A DNA stretch of 62,000 nucleotides, from the NCBI RefSeq assembly GCF_964340395.1, contig NC_135561.1, positions 7,811,232 to 7,873,231 of the forward strand, given 5' to 3'. This document shows positions 41,112 to 54,651 of this stretch, piece after piece. The notes beneath the pieces were generated by a model. That model made no database searches. It saw nothing but the letters and a program-made list of their open reading frames with translations, and was not told the origin of the DNA. The stretch is from Glandiceps talaboti. Lineage: Eukaryota > Hemichordata > Enteropneusta > Spengelidae. The position numbers were made by a program, and so were the translations under genes. Position 1 is the first letter of the stretch, and every line of letters starts with the position of its first letter.

Positions 41112-44065
41112 TGGATGCATTGATTTTACATTGTGTTTCGATTTTAAAATTTAACAAGGTAGCTATAAGGAGTGTTATATTGTGTTTTCTTGTGTTTAAA
41201 CACTACTTTTAAAATGTGGACAAAATATAAGCTAATACACAATACAAAATTTAAAGCGTTGAAAGTTGCTAGGAATTATTGAAGGAAATTATCGTGCTAA
41301 CAACGATCTCTGATTTGGTATCAGAGGTAAGCCTCGTCCGATACCCATTTATAGATCGATCAGATACGATAACCTTAATTTTGTCGACCTTAAATTCAAA
41401 TCAAGTTGTATAGAACAGCCAACACAATTGTACACAAGCATATATATGTGCACCTAACACATCTCACTAAGAATAACAAATGACGTTCCCATGGAAACGG
41501 GTTCTCATCTATAAATTTAGACCGTACGTGTGCGTGGATAATAAACACCCTTATTGTCTGCATTTTTGTACAACATGTCAGGATCCAAAGAGTTAGTTAT
41601 TTTTCTTCTCAAAGTGCCATCTTGATTTATTTGACATTTTTTAATATTCTTTGGTTGGTATTGTTCAACAGATTTCGGCAAAGTATTTGAATTTTTACAT
41701 CGCGCTTTAGTAGTACGGATGTCGTGATGGAATGCTACCATTCGGTAATCCGACTAATCCTTCAATATTTTACATCATGTGCGTAAACATTCATAGAGGA
41801 ATTCTAATATATCAAAAGAACCCCCACAAACAGAAATATCCCTCCGAGCTCACGCGACATGGCTTATACCGGGCTGAAATGTAGACATGTACATATAGTT
41901 TGGTTGAGTACGGATTACCTTCTCCGGGGGACACATCTTTTTTGGTCATGATTTCACGCATTTTGGATTAAGGGATTTCTGATGTTTCCAACAGCTTCAA
42001 AATAATATCCGGTAGGCACGATTTAGTACATAACAGATGCCGATATAGTTTCATACTGAAACATGGCATATACTATTGAAGTGGATAAAAAAAATGTAAA
42101 TTTTCACTTTAAAAAATGAGCAGCAATGTGAGTTAAACCGGTCGAGGAAGTCTTTAATAACAAAACACACCATGGTTATAAAACTGACGTATAAGTATGA
42201 TGTAGTTCCCAAAAGTGGGAAAACATCGTTAAATAACAGATTTAAGATTATGCCTGAAGGAAAAACTTTGAATTGAGGTTATCAACGCTGTTCCTAAAGA
42301 ACTAATCGGCGGCAGAATATCTTTGATCATTTCACCTTGTCCTTGCATCACACCCTTAGTGAACGTCATAATTCCGAGTCTGACCCCCGTCCTAATATCA
42401 TTTTCTTACGTCATAATTCGGATTCCCTATGGCCGTATACTTCGCGCAGTAAGTGATAACCGGTGTTTTAGTTTTCATCAAAATCAAATATTGTGATGTG
42501 GTCATAATCATTAATAATAGAACTGATACTGTTCCTTTGGACTATTAGGGCCGTTCGATTGGTGTCAGTGACACTGGTACTATTATAGCCTTGTGTTTGT
42601 CAAACACTGCAGCACCCCTTAAATTATGTGGGGTGAGGGATCATGGCAACTTACAGTAAACCTAAAAATGCTAAAATACGTAAGTGTACTATAACACTCT
42701 GAACATATATATATTTCGGTTGGCAAGTAAATTTAAACGACTAAGGCATTTTTCACGAGAACCTTTGAAACTTTGACATATATGATAATTTTTGGATATG
42801 ATTACCTTTTCTTTGAGCTTTCGTAATTGGTTCATTGCGTCATCTGGCTGTTATTATAAATAAACAGTTTAAGTGATATCCATTAAATTGACACCTGTTT
42901 TAATTTACTGTAGTTTGTTTGTTTATAATAGGTTTGAAGGTACGGCTTGATACGGACGGAAGTGTTTACACAGGCAAATTATCAGATGTGTAACCGTGAC
43001 ACTTTTCGGCCAATGAGTAAGATGGCAATATTTTCTTTTATATAAACGCGCAGACAAAAACCCACATAACATGCGTCAGCTAATTTTAACCAATCGTGGA
43101 CCGTTCCCACCAAATACTTGAATTAACAATTCATCTAGTGATTAGCTATCCAACAGGCATGGTCTGCCCTTTCATCGGGGAAAATAATTCCAATACTTTA
43201 TTTAACAGACATTTATAAATACATATGGCTTTATAGTTTTGTCACTCCCTGGTCAAATGAATTGTTGCAATAAATCACAGAAAATAATTCTCTCAAACAC
43301 TTTGTCGACTCTTAGTTCTCTGTGTTACAACAATCTCGTACAAGACAATAAACATACAGTTTCCATAGTCTATTAGTTGCAACGATCCTCGGCCAAATAC
43401 TAGGTTGTTTGATAAATGAGGCAATGTCTGCCGCAATATTGAAATCGTTTCCTATTCTACACAGTAGTGGTCCAATCATATTGGTGAGAACCAGGAGTGT
43501 CTCCATTGATTTGCTTGAAGGGTTGATTTTACAACTTACAATATATATATAGATAGATACAATGCATCTTGATATTACTAGACAGGGTCTTGAGTCAAAC
43601 CATACTCTACCTTCTCCCTCTCTCTCTTGACTCGCGAGTCAGGGGAATTCTTTATCCAATATAACCTAATTGATAGTCACGGTTCGTTTATTTTCAATAC
43701 ATCGTGCTCTCCGAGGGGAATTTATGTCTTACAGATAATAAGGTGACCTGTCACTTCACTCTGAACACGTCAGAAATAAAATGGAAGCTATAACTCTCGG
43801 TCAGGACATTATACCCGATCTGATTGAATCCTGCAACAATGCTTGTTGTATGTTCTTTTCACAAATCATTAAATCATCAAGTGATTCTAATTTCAAATGG
43901 GTTTATATATCATGTTGGTTACTGATAATGTTGACATAACCGCAATTTTAACAATATATATATATACAGGAAGTAGCATTTCTAACACATGTGAAATCAA
44001 CAAGAAAATTAAGTAACACGTTGGATTTTCCCCTTAGGGAGTGGGAATGTATAGATTTCACTTGG
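41112..44065. other. No gene recognised
   Basis: AT-rich unique sequence. A 14-bp perfect palindrome (TGACTCGCGAGTCA) lies at 43628-43641. Minus-strand frames at 41517-41741 and 43312-43506 have no motif. Confidence 0.5.
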
Positions 44066-44102
44066 GGTGTGTGTGTGTGTGTGGTGGGGGGGGGGGGGGT
44101 AG

Positions 44103-44196
<94 letters not shown>
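44066..44196. repeat. (GT)n - G14 - (AT)45 compound microsatellite
   Basis: A short GT run, a 14-base G homopolymer (44086-44099), a seven-base spacer and a perfect 90-base AT tract (44107-44196). Confidence 0.97.
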
Positions 44197-44198
<2 letters not shown>

Positions 44199-45020
44199 TG
44201 GAGTAATTGGATATCTTGAGATGAATTATAAATCACAACTCAGCAACTTACTTATAGCGAATACAATGTTTTGTTTTGTTCTCAAACATATTGACTTGAA
44301 TTAATGACATCAACCATACCAATATACAGAGTAGGGATCATATTAAGTATTTTTATAGACGTACAGATTAAGTTGCGTCCGTACAATTGAGGCGTTGCTA
44401 AGCAACATTAAACTATCCTTTCGAATCTGATTTTAGGCGAATGGGTTATAGAGCTTCGAATTGAGAACTCTTCATTGGAGTATGCGGTGATTATTAATCT
44501 TGTATTGAAATTAATGAAAACAAGATTCACGTGATGAATAGCAATGACCTTTTTGTTGTAATTTTTTTGTAATACCCACTGCGAAATATTCTCAAGGATT
44601 CATGATAAACAACACTGCTTTTGCGTTGACATAGTATTATTGAATTATGGTTGCCCTGGGATTAATATTAATTTGATGGGAATGGATGTAATTTATGTAT
44701 ATAAGTTAAATTTTCATCAAACTGTAAATTATAAGGTGTTGATTTCAACCGCTGAAAAAAGAGCGAAGGAGCAGTAATAAAGATGAACGTACTCGTGTTA
44801 TAATCCGTTACCATGGCGATGATAATAACTTGGTTTGAAATCACCAAAAGCAATCATTCAAGTATTCAAACATTGACGGACTTTATAGCACATCAAAGTA
44901 ATCATCATTAATAAATGCCTGGAACTGTTTGAACATGTGATACAAACATGTTGCTTAATATTTGCTCTTAAATAAGACGAAAGACAATAGGGTAAAATAA
45001 AATGCGAATGTTTCATTATT
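44197..45020. other. No gene recognised
   Basis: AT-rich spacer without credible exons. Confidence 0.5.
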
Positions 45021-45044
45021 AACACACACACACACACACACACA

Positions 45045-45114
<70 letters not shown>

Positions 45115-45289
45115 TATATACATATTACATATACATATATACATATATATATACATGTGTGCATGTATATTCACATACATACATACATACATACATACAT
45201 ACATACACACACATACATACATACATACACACCGTATACATACATACATACATACATACATACATACATACATACATACATACATACAT

Positions 45290-45320
<31 letters not shown>

Positions 45321-45339
45321 TACACACACATACATGTAA
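45021..45339. repeat. CA - AT - mixed - ATAC - CA compound microsatellite
   Basis: (CA)n (45022-45045), (AT)30 (45048-45108), a mixed ATAC/ATGT zone, two ATAC arrays separated by CACACC/GTAT, and a final CA run. Overlapping frames on both strands are repeat translations. Confidence 0.97.
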
Positions 45340-46666
45340 AGTCCCAAGTAATATATGTACTGTAAGTATACATAGACTGAGATAGGAACATACACACAGA
45401 CATACGTGAGTGGGGTGGGCGTTGACTATTTTACATATATTTTGTTGTTTCCTAACGGAAATCATCTGTACAGGAACAAACTCTGATTCAAACAACAATG
45501 TTGACATATTACATTACCCTTTTTATGATGAAAAATATCAGTCTTCCAAGATCACTGTATAGCATTTTTCGATCATTCGATAAATGTCTGAAAAGTCATA
45601 ATATACATACACTTAATATTCTATTAGAAGGAATTTAAATTCTGTTCACGAGAATCGAAAGTCTTTGTAATGCGTTCTTTATTTTGTAATAAAGATGGGT
45701 TCAATCAAGCGTGGCATTTATTGCATTTTGAAAAAGAGCAATCTGATTAGCATTCAAAGCATCATATATACCGTTATTTTTATATACTTCTTTAATTCAA
45801 TCAAATCAAATCAATGGATTTGAAGGGGACTATATCAGTTTTATGATCTAGTCATTATAGATGATAGCCTAGACGTGTATTCCCACTGTCACATCACATC
45901 ACATCATGATTGCCTCCGGCACTGCTATTTCGAAAAATGGTGTGAGCCCGATTGATCGAATTAACTTAATACAATGCTCAATGTAGCATTACAGGCAACG
46001 AAATAAAATCACTTTTCGATATAACATAAGTCAAAATTACTTCATCTGTAGATGATTACATATAATTTACATTAAAAAATTACAAAACATTTTTCCTTAA
46101 AATTAATATAAATAATAAATTGAACATTTGCTCAGTATTGTAAAATTGTTTTTTTTTTATAAAAGACAAAATGTATTTAAAAAAAATATTGCTGATTCAA
46201 ATTATTCAAATTGATTAGCATAGCATATACCTAGGCATCCACGCAATGTGTTTTATCCATATCTATCAAGCTTACCTTTAAATTGTCTATACAGGGGTTG
46301 ATGACACGATGTGCAAATCCGGGATACTAGTGAACTAGACTAATGTATGTATGCCAATGTTTGCTAGAATGTCTCGTGACATTTCTCTTATTTCACATGA
46401 AATAAAAAATCCATAATGACAGGATTCTTGAAGTCGCTCATGGAATTTCTAATCTGCAGCTAGGTTGACCTTTGACCCGTACGTGGTACGTGTGATTAAC
46501 AAACAGTCCCAGATCGAGTAATTATATTGACTGTACATACAGGGATCAAAGAATTTAGTTTAGTGTGACATATGTCAGGTGTGCACATGTGTATGCTTTA
46601 TAGCAGGTTATTGTAATTTACATTGCCTAAATTAGATATATGTACCATTGCATGTCCGGTGATGAC
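45340..46666. other. No gene recognised
   Basis: AT-rich unique sequence with small TCAAA and TCACA runs (near 45800 and 45890). Confidence 0.5.
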
Positions 46667-46808
46667 GTGGGTGGTACAACTTTAGGGTATAGGAGTCAAC
46701 AACCTGTTCAAACAGCTGAATCTCAAAACTTACGTGGGTGGTTCAACTTTTGGATATAGGAGTCAACAACCTTTTTAGAACAGCTGAATCTCAAAACTCA
46801 AGTGGGTG
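46667..46808. repeat. Two-copy 67/68-bp tandem duplication
   Basis: GTGGGTGGTACAAC at 46667 and GTGGGTGGTTCAAC at 46734 begin two closely matching units. Both contain ATAGGAGTCAACAACCT and ACAGCTGAATCTCAAAACT. A third unit starts at 46802 but stops after GTGGGTG. Confidence 0.92.
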
Positions 46809-49800
46809 AAGCGAGTTATCTCTGTGAGAATCTACTGTGGTTCAGTGTACTGAGTTACGTATTTTATAAATATTGGCCAGGAAGCTCAGTTGACTTTTGA
46901 TCGATAATAAAGTTATACTCTGAGCATATGAAACTGAAATCATGGTGAAATATTGTAATATTGATGTAAATATAATGATTTACAACAAATATTATAATGG
47001 TTTGAAATGTATCATTAAGGATTTCTTCCGATAACTTATGGAGATAGAAAAACCCGTGTTGTCTATTCACTTGGTCTGGTGTAATTTAACAGTTTGCATC
47101 TATAGAATTATTTTCAATGCTTCTGATAAAAGGATCAATAAAACTGATAACTGATAAAACACTGAGCCCCCCCCCCCTCCTGTAATTGGTTACTCCTTGA
47201 AAATGACCTTGTGCTTGGAACTATTCGGTGTCATTAAAATGATCATCAAGTCAATATCAGCCAGTTTTATAGTAAACGGATAAACTGCATACCAGACGAT
47301 GTATGTTGTGTAACTGGAACATAGATTTTATTTATCAAAGCCAAGAGTTCGGACTCACTCCAAAGCCAGAGCTAGGAGAGATGCTCACCGCGAGGCGATC
47401 AAAACCCAAGTCCTCAAATATGTGACGCCGTCTATATATGGTCGTTACAATAATTAAATCACAATAAGTCACACATAGGAGATAAGCTTCCTAAGATAAC
47501 AATGGGGCATGCATAATTATGAGCATCGTGGAAATAAAACAACTTGAATGACATCTCCAGACATACGATATTAGTTTCTATTGTCTTGACACCCATGTGA
47601 GCCATTGGGCATTGCTATAAAAGATATTCATTTCTCTAACTAGGTCTGAATCCAAACACGGTAATTACAAATTCATGACAGGAAAATAAAATGAATATTA
47701 TAATGTGAAATTCTTCAGTTATTGTTCTTTAATATAAGGATCATGGAATTTTGACTTGAAGTGGAATTCAGCTCAAACTTTCCTGTACTCAACTTATTGA
47801 AAGAATATCCCAAATTAGTGCGTCTAGCCTTTATGACGGTTGACTGGATGTTACGTAAGACTGTGTTATTACAGTTGTAAATATTGCCAACAAAGACAGA
47901 AATGTCATGAGTGATAAGAAAATCACACTTGCTGGTTAACACAGATATCCCGTCATGTGTACTGTGATATGATTTAATTGAATTGTGTTGATTAATTACA
48001 ATGCTGTAAATAAATGCACAGCTGTGGTACGTTTCAACTGATATCGATTCATGTAAATGACCTTACTGTATCGAATACCCATTTGTATAACGTGACATCG
48101 GTTTTGACAGTAGTCTAGTTTCTATACGGTATCGCTACGATTTACACCTCCACTCGTGGTTTAATTAGAAACTACGTTGGTATCCAGCCTAGCTTTACAT
48201 GCGAAGAAAACTGTTTTTGAAAAACGAAATTGCAAACTACAGAATAGATGAATGTTAGTTATTTATCCACGAAAACACAATGTTACAATGACATCATTGT
48301 AAACCTATAGGAAATGACAAGAATGGTTCACAATTGAAAGCCCTATTTCAAACATTGTGATATATGGTATCGACGTCCATAATTTTATGACTGTATAGAT
48401 TTCTATCACTAGAATGAATACTATTAAAGGTGTGATAACGTATATCGATGATTCGACTTGCCAAGTTACGTGATATAGGGCAAGAAAGTAAATATGTGTT
48501 TTCAATAGATTAATTATACTAAATAGACGAAGCCTGATATAGAGGTATCATTGATGCGTCTTATAACAACAGTAATATGCTATATTCTTTCAGGTCCCTA
48601 GATTTTTTAGGCTTAAAAGTCTGACTACTCCTCACGAACAACACTTTTTATGCTAACGTACGTGTGTCACACAAAATCAGTAACCGTTACCGTTCGAATT
48701 CGCATACCTTTGTCTCGATTTATACTTTGAAGATACCAGTTACGAAAGCGCAATAACCATGCATGGACACTGGCCATGGCAGATATCCTGAGCTATTAGT
48801 CGGAGCACCTTGCCAGGTGACATGTTAGACTTGAGACATTAGACTGCATCCACATTCATCATTAAAATTTAGTGTTCAATACAATTGAAAGTGTGCGATT
48901 CTATAAAATTTAAAGAGTTCAAGTAGTTGTTTCAAGGTGACAGAATGGTCCTCGTTGGGATACAGACTGTAACAACCTTTATATCTCTAAGACGCGTTGC
49001 TTAAAGGCCAAGAATTCATTTCCAGGTTCTCCACTATACGTTCTGCACCTAACCTTTATCCTACCTGTTACCCACCTGACCAAAATATCTGTCTTAGCTT
49101 GTGATAGTGCGAGACGAAGTACCACTTTTGACTGTCTACCACATATTGATCACCTCCACGGTGGATATTTAAAAGTCAAAGGTGGAACTGTATCTCTCAT
49201 ACTCACTACAGTTACACAGCCTGTGTATAGGTTTTGCCCCCGAGTGGAAAGACGTGGTCAAACAAGACTATTCATACAGTGGCTAGTCCTGCTTGCATAC
49301 GGAGTAAGTCGTCCCTTCCTCCCCACGTCATGTGCATGCACCGTCTGCAAGCAGGACGAGTACAGTGCTCGCTTTAGTGTTATTTTGAGCTACAGTGATC
49401 ACATATGGTCATTTTTGCTCAGGACCATTTTTTCATTTAAACGCTGCCAGCCAATTATTTCACAGTCACTTAAATTTTAAACCTTACAACGTTGGCCTTT
49501 AAAAGCTAAATCAGTTGAAACAACGTAATCATCCTTTCTTGATTCTGTTTCTGGACTTTTATCTTATACTGATCACAAGATAATATCAATCATTGTTCCA
49601 GTTATATTTAATTTTGTAATATACGAATATTTCCAGGGTTTTTCAGTCGTTAACGATAAAACAATAGTACCAATGTTCCCATTATCGATTCCAATTTAAA
49701 CGTTCGGAATAATTCATGAGGGTTCACAATAAGTCTGGACTGTCTGACCCAATTGTTATTTTACCTTGCACCCTATATCCTACTATATACCTTCCCGCAA

Positions 49801-49940
49801 CTTAGCAACGAGACATCAATGCAATTGTTATATAAGACTCTTAGCGTGATAAATGTGATGACAAAAGACCACCAACTGAGCGTGCTACCTAATTCATTAT
49901 CTGAAGTAGTTAATCTTTTGTCTACAGCAACTTGAAGTAT
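46809..49940. other. No gene recognised; C11 homopolymer at 47167-47177
   Basis: AT-rich sequence. Frames at 47715-47942 (-), 48305-48505 (-) and 49223-49480 have no domain or splice support. Confidence 0.5.
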
Positions 49941-50013
49941 ACAATAGACACCGGTGGAAAGATAAACAACAAGGCGGAGCCGCGTTGTTTATCTTTCCAC
50001 CGGTGTCTATTGT
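49941..50013. repeat. Perfect 30-bp-arm hairpin
   Basis: ACAATAGACACCGGTGGAAA at 49941 begins a 30-base arm (to 49970) that is exactly reverse-complemented at 49984-50013. The 13-base loop contains a further GCGG-AG-CCGC mini-stem. Inverted similarity continues outward (AAGT/ACTT) beyond a two-base insertion. Confidence 0.95.
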
Positions 50014-53000
50014 ACTTATGCCCGACAAGTTCACAGGATGGCAGGATTAGTCCATCTCACCCTTGCTAGACTAGATTAAGATAAAGTACACGCTGTCTCA
50101 CCCCTTGCCACGCTAGGTGATGATAATAACTGAGATAAAAGTGTACACATTCGGGTGAGGACACACACAGCATGCAGTGTTCACGGCGAAGAAATAAGCC
50201 ATACAACATTCACAAGCCCTGATATGACTGAACAACGAGACGTGCCTTATATTATAGTGTAGCTCATCTGAAGATCTGTGTAAAATTCGTTTTTTAAATG
50301 TTTACCGTTTCTTTTGAATGGTAACAGTTGTGCCCTTCATCCTTAAACCCTTACTGTGCCGTCACTACTCCATTCATGGTACAGTAGTATGACTTATTTT
50401 AATACTACTCGCCACAACTATTTTTCTCCGTAATTAAGTTCTCCTCGTAATTTTGGCAAATTATTTTGGTCCGGGTCGTACTCTTGCATTTCATTCTTGA
50501 GACCATGGAGGCTCCCCTTCTATACTTCCATGTGCACGCATATGGTTTCTGACTTTGCCGGACTGGTTTTACTTGAACTACAAAGGTCAACCCAATTCAC
50601 ACCCTCCAAGTCCCCCTTTGTCTTTCACTATCCAATACTGATAAGACTTCAGCGGCAACTCAGACAAGGAGGTGGTTATCACCCGCTACACAAACTTTAA
50701 TATTAGCTCCGGTAGAGGACTGCTAATCCCGTACATGTCAAACAATGTGTCAACATTATGACAGATAAAGGGCATAAGTGACGAAATCGTTACCCCGTTA
50801 CGGTATAATTAATTGTCTACACATAAGTATCAAGTGATTTCTAACCTGACATGTTTCATGACAAGGTTAAATGGCAGGTCACTGTTGTAGCATAAACCCA
50901 GCAACGAGATAACTACATTAGTTGACATTGAGTGGTCTCAAGTGAAGTCAACGAAACTAAACATCTCATCTATATTCTTCAACGTCCACAATTGGGGAAT
51001 GCATTTTGCTGAGAATGTATGTATTGTTATCACAAATGTAATTCGCTGTATAACGGTATAAATTAGACGTAAATGCATACGATACGTGGGACAAAAACAC
51101 AATGTTAGCTTTAATTGCAGTGAAAAATGACAGTCTCATGTCTCATACACACAGGGCTTGACACCGCGAAGGAACTACTAACTGTACGCTGGGACTGTAA
51201 GTTTATCTATCAACAGACCCTCGACATATATTCATAAGTGTCTGGTAATCCCCATTGTAGTAGCTTTTAGCCAATGCTATTTGTATCCCCGATTACCTAC
51301 AGGTGGAAGTAACAATCTCCTTGTGTTATACTACCTCTACTGGGTTGTTGCTTGGTGATAGAAATATCCAAAACCACAGTTATTCCTGCGTGATTCAGAG
51401 GGCAGCTTAGATGATGAACCTACCCCCTGTATTTTTGTATTGAATTTCCAGATAGTTGCCGAGGAAAAACTTAATATTTCTTTATAAAATCGGCCTCCCA
51501 CAACACAATACTATTTCAAACTGTGTGTTTTTAACACTTATCTATCACACCAATGCATTCCTTTGTGTAGCCTCAAGGATCACAATGGATAACTATTTTG
51601 CACGTCATGAAGATAACTTCACCATTCTCCTCCATCCACATGCTGTCAGGGAAACAGCTGTTTTGGGGTGTGGGGGTCAATTTGTTGCAGTTCCCTGTGT
51701 GATGCTGTACGTGAAATCAAATTTGAATTGTCCATTAACTAGTCTAACAAAGAAAGAATAGCTTCGATGTATTAAATAGTTTTGTCTTATTCTCATTAAT
51801 GGTCTGAGGTTGAATACATGTATCACGTAACTTCATTAAACGGGTTCAAGGTTAATAATCTACAAAATGCAAGTTTGAAATTATTACTATTTTCTCGGGT
51901 CCAAAGTTTTACTATTTTCTCGAGTACAGGTATTGAGTCCAAATTAATATGTCGATTTTTGCGAAAATGTAATTTCTTTTTTGTCGTGAACAATAGATTA
52001 CCACTTGTTATATTCACATCGACTTTGCAGGTACTCACTAGTTTTGTATGGTTTACAACTGCTTCATATTCTGCTCGCATATACTGCCAATCGTGACAAA
52101 ATGTCGTCAAAAATAGCTCTTCATAGAAATGAACACTTTCACATCCAAATGTACGAAACAAGTCTCGTTTTCTTATGTTTTGCAAGTGTCGCCATTTTAG
52201 AATATAGTTTGCGAAATTTAAATTGTTGCCAATTACATCAACATTCCGATCAAAATGTTAGTATCACCGACGTCTTTCAGCTGAAAGCAGTTTACGTTCT
52301 CTGTGTTGTAAACGTTCAGCTTGGTAGGGACTGAGAACAAGGTACAACTGACTGATTCCAGACTAAACATGTCGACATGCTAGCAACGACTGAGGTATGC
52401 CATCACCATTTAATAGCTCTGTAACAAGGTCGAATGTTTTAGACCATTACATTTACAGCAATTATCTGCCTCAGTAAACACCAATAGATGTACTCTCAAA
52501 TCTAACACACGTCCATTTGTACCACGTCTATACCTAACTGTTTAGTGTGCTTGCAAGCTACTTCAAAAACAATAACAGGATGTGTACTAATGCGTTCTTT
52601 TAATATAGCAATGTTTTTACCTTGAGTCATTTAAGTTGGTCCACTGGTATTGTTACGAAACCCTTGTAATTCATTAACATGTCATTATAAATTAGCCAGG
52701 TATACTATGAAGGTCGGTTTGGTCCGTGAGAAAAACCAATATCACATAAACACGCGTTAAAAACATTTAACACACTAAAAGTCATTTACTTACTACCGAG
52801 TTATTCATCTGAGATGCAAAGCTGCTGAGGATAATTGTAGAATAATCAACTATGTTTCTTTACTGGTTAAAAATTGCCAAATGTTGGAATCTACGTTTCA
52901 TTAAACGCTTACATATGAAATTATGAATTAGTAATATATGAAATTAAAGATCCACTAAGTAACGAAGAAAGACTCAAGAAAATCGTATTGCCTCCAAAAG

Positions 53001-53182
53001 TTAATATTTGAAGTTCAAGCACCATATACACGAAGAAACTAAGCACTAACTATTAGTTCACATTATCGTGTTCCCATATATAGGCCTGATATGGAAATCA
53101 GTTGACTGGAATCAAATTGTTGTCTGGTTTGATAAAAATCTTACTAACTCTTCTTTTTACAATTATTTGGCGTATCACATAT
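50014..53182. other. No gene recognised
   Basis: Mixed sequence with several 60-120-codon frames (51456-51761, 51818-52096, 52005-52334, 51823-52185 minus). They overlap in opposite directions, and none carries a recognised domain. Confidence 0.45.
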
Positions 53183-53860
53183 CTTACTAATATTTCTATA
53201 TTTTACCAACATTTCTTCATTTTACCAACATTGGTACATTTTTCCAACATTGTTACATTTTACCAACATTGCTATATTTTACTAACATTTCTACATTTTA
53301 CTAACATTTCTACATTTCACCAACATTTCTACATTTTACCAACATTTCTACATTTACCAACATTCCTACATTTACCAACATTCCTACATTTACCAACATT
53401 TCTACATTTTACCAACATTGCTACATGTTACCAACATTTCTATATTTTACCAACATTGCTACATTTTACCAACATTTCTACATTTTACCAACATTGGTAC
53501 ATTTTTCCAACATTCTTACATTTTACCAACATTTCTACATTTACCAACATTGCTGCATTTTACCAGCATTGCTACATTTTACCAACATTTCTACATTTTA
53601 CCAACATTGTTACATTTTACCAACATTGCTATATTTTACTAACATTTCTACATTTTACCAACATTTCTACATTTACCAACATTCCTACATTTTACCAACA
53701 TTTCTACATTTACCAACATTTCTATATTTTACCAACATTTCTACATTTAAGAACATTGCTACATTTTACCAACATTTCTACATTTTACCAACATTCCTAC
53801 ATTTACCAACATTCCTACATTCCACCAACATTGCTACATTTTACCTACATTACTACGTTT
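53183..53860 (+). repeat. 19-bp minisatellite, about 36 copies
   Basis: Head-to-tail units of 19 bases (some 18) on the pattern ACCAACATTTCTACATTTT, with variants TTGCTA, TTCCTA, TTGTTA and TTGGTA. The unit contains no stop in any of the three plus-strand phases, so frames of 74, 148 and 266 codons run through it with a 19-residue period. This is a repeat, not a gene. Confidence 0.95.
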
Positions 53861-54369
53861 TCTTTTCTTGAGCCAACGACTATAATATTTTTACTTAACT
53901 GATATCCGTTGCAATACAAGAATTACCTTAGATTTTGAACAAATGGTATGATGATCGATCGATTTGGGAAAAAAAGGGTGTCTGAAGAAACTATACTTAT
54001 TTTATTATTTCCCGTCTTAGACTAAGAGAATGCTTTAATGTTATTTAATGATTTAAAACAAGGGTTCAGAATTCCACCCACTTCACGTTTTCAGGATATA
54101 ATACCAAGGTGCGGTTACTAAAACCCCGCATCGACCACATGTCAATCCCCATTGTTTGAGATATTTATATAAGAAGCAATAAGGACTCGTTGAATGTTTT
54201 TTTTCGCTCGTTCAACGTTCTGTAACGTTTTAAAAGCAATCCATCGATTGATATCTACTCAACTAAAGGCTGCCTGTGAATGACATTCACACGATCGGTT
54301 GTTCTGGTTACAACAAGACCCTCTAAGTCAGTGTGAAATGTCCATTGCTCTAGAATATTGGTTTGTCAT
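53861..54369. other. No gene recognised
   Basis: AT-rich spacer between the minisatellite and a microsatellite. Confidence 0.5.
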
Positions 54370-54601
54370 TATACATACATACATACATACATACATACAT
54401 ACATACATACATACATACATACATACATACATACATACAGACAGACAGACAGACAGACACACACACACACACAAACACATATACACATACATATACACAT
54501 ACATACACACATACATACATACATACATACATACATACATACAAAACATACATACAGACAGACAGACAGACAGACACACACACACACATATACACATACA
54601 T

Positions 54602-54648
<47 letters not shown>
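54370..54648. repeat. Duplicated ATAC - GACA - CA compound microsatellite
   Basis: The series (ATAC)n, (AGAC)n, (AC)n, ATATACACATACAT occurs twice in succession (from 54370 and from about 54500), with an AAAACATAC junction. The tract ends in a CA run. Confidence 0.97.

Positions 54649-54651
<3 letters not shown>

Noticed and set aside
49223-49480. 85-codon frame with several cysteines (CACTVC)
   Set aside because: No recognised cysteine-pattern family, no signal peptide, and no splice or poly(A) support.
51823-52185. Minus-strand 120-codon frame, with an ATGGCG at about 52194 in another frame and a GTGAGT donor within
   Set aside because: No domain, starts at a non-ATG codon, overlaps equally long plus-strand frames, and the ATGGCG frame stops after 18 codons.
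53102-53902. Open frame of 266 codons with a 19-residue period
   Set aside because: The period equals three 19-bp repeat units, and all three plus phases are open, so it is a stop-free minisatellite and not a repeat protein.
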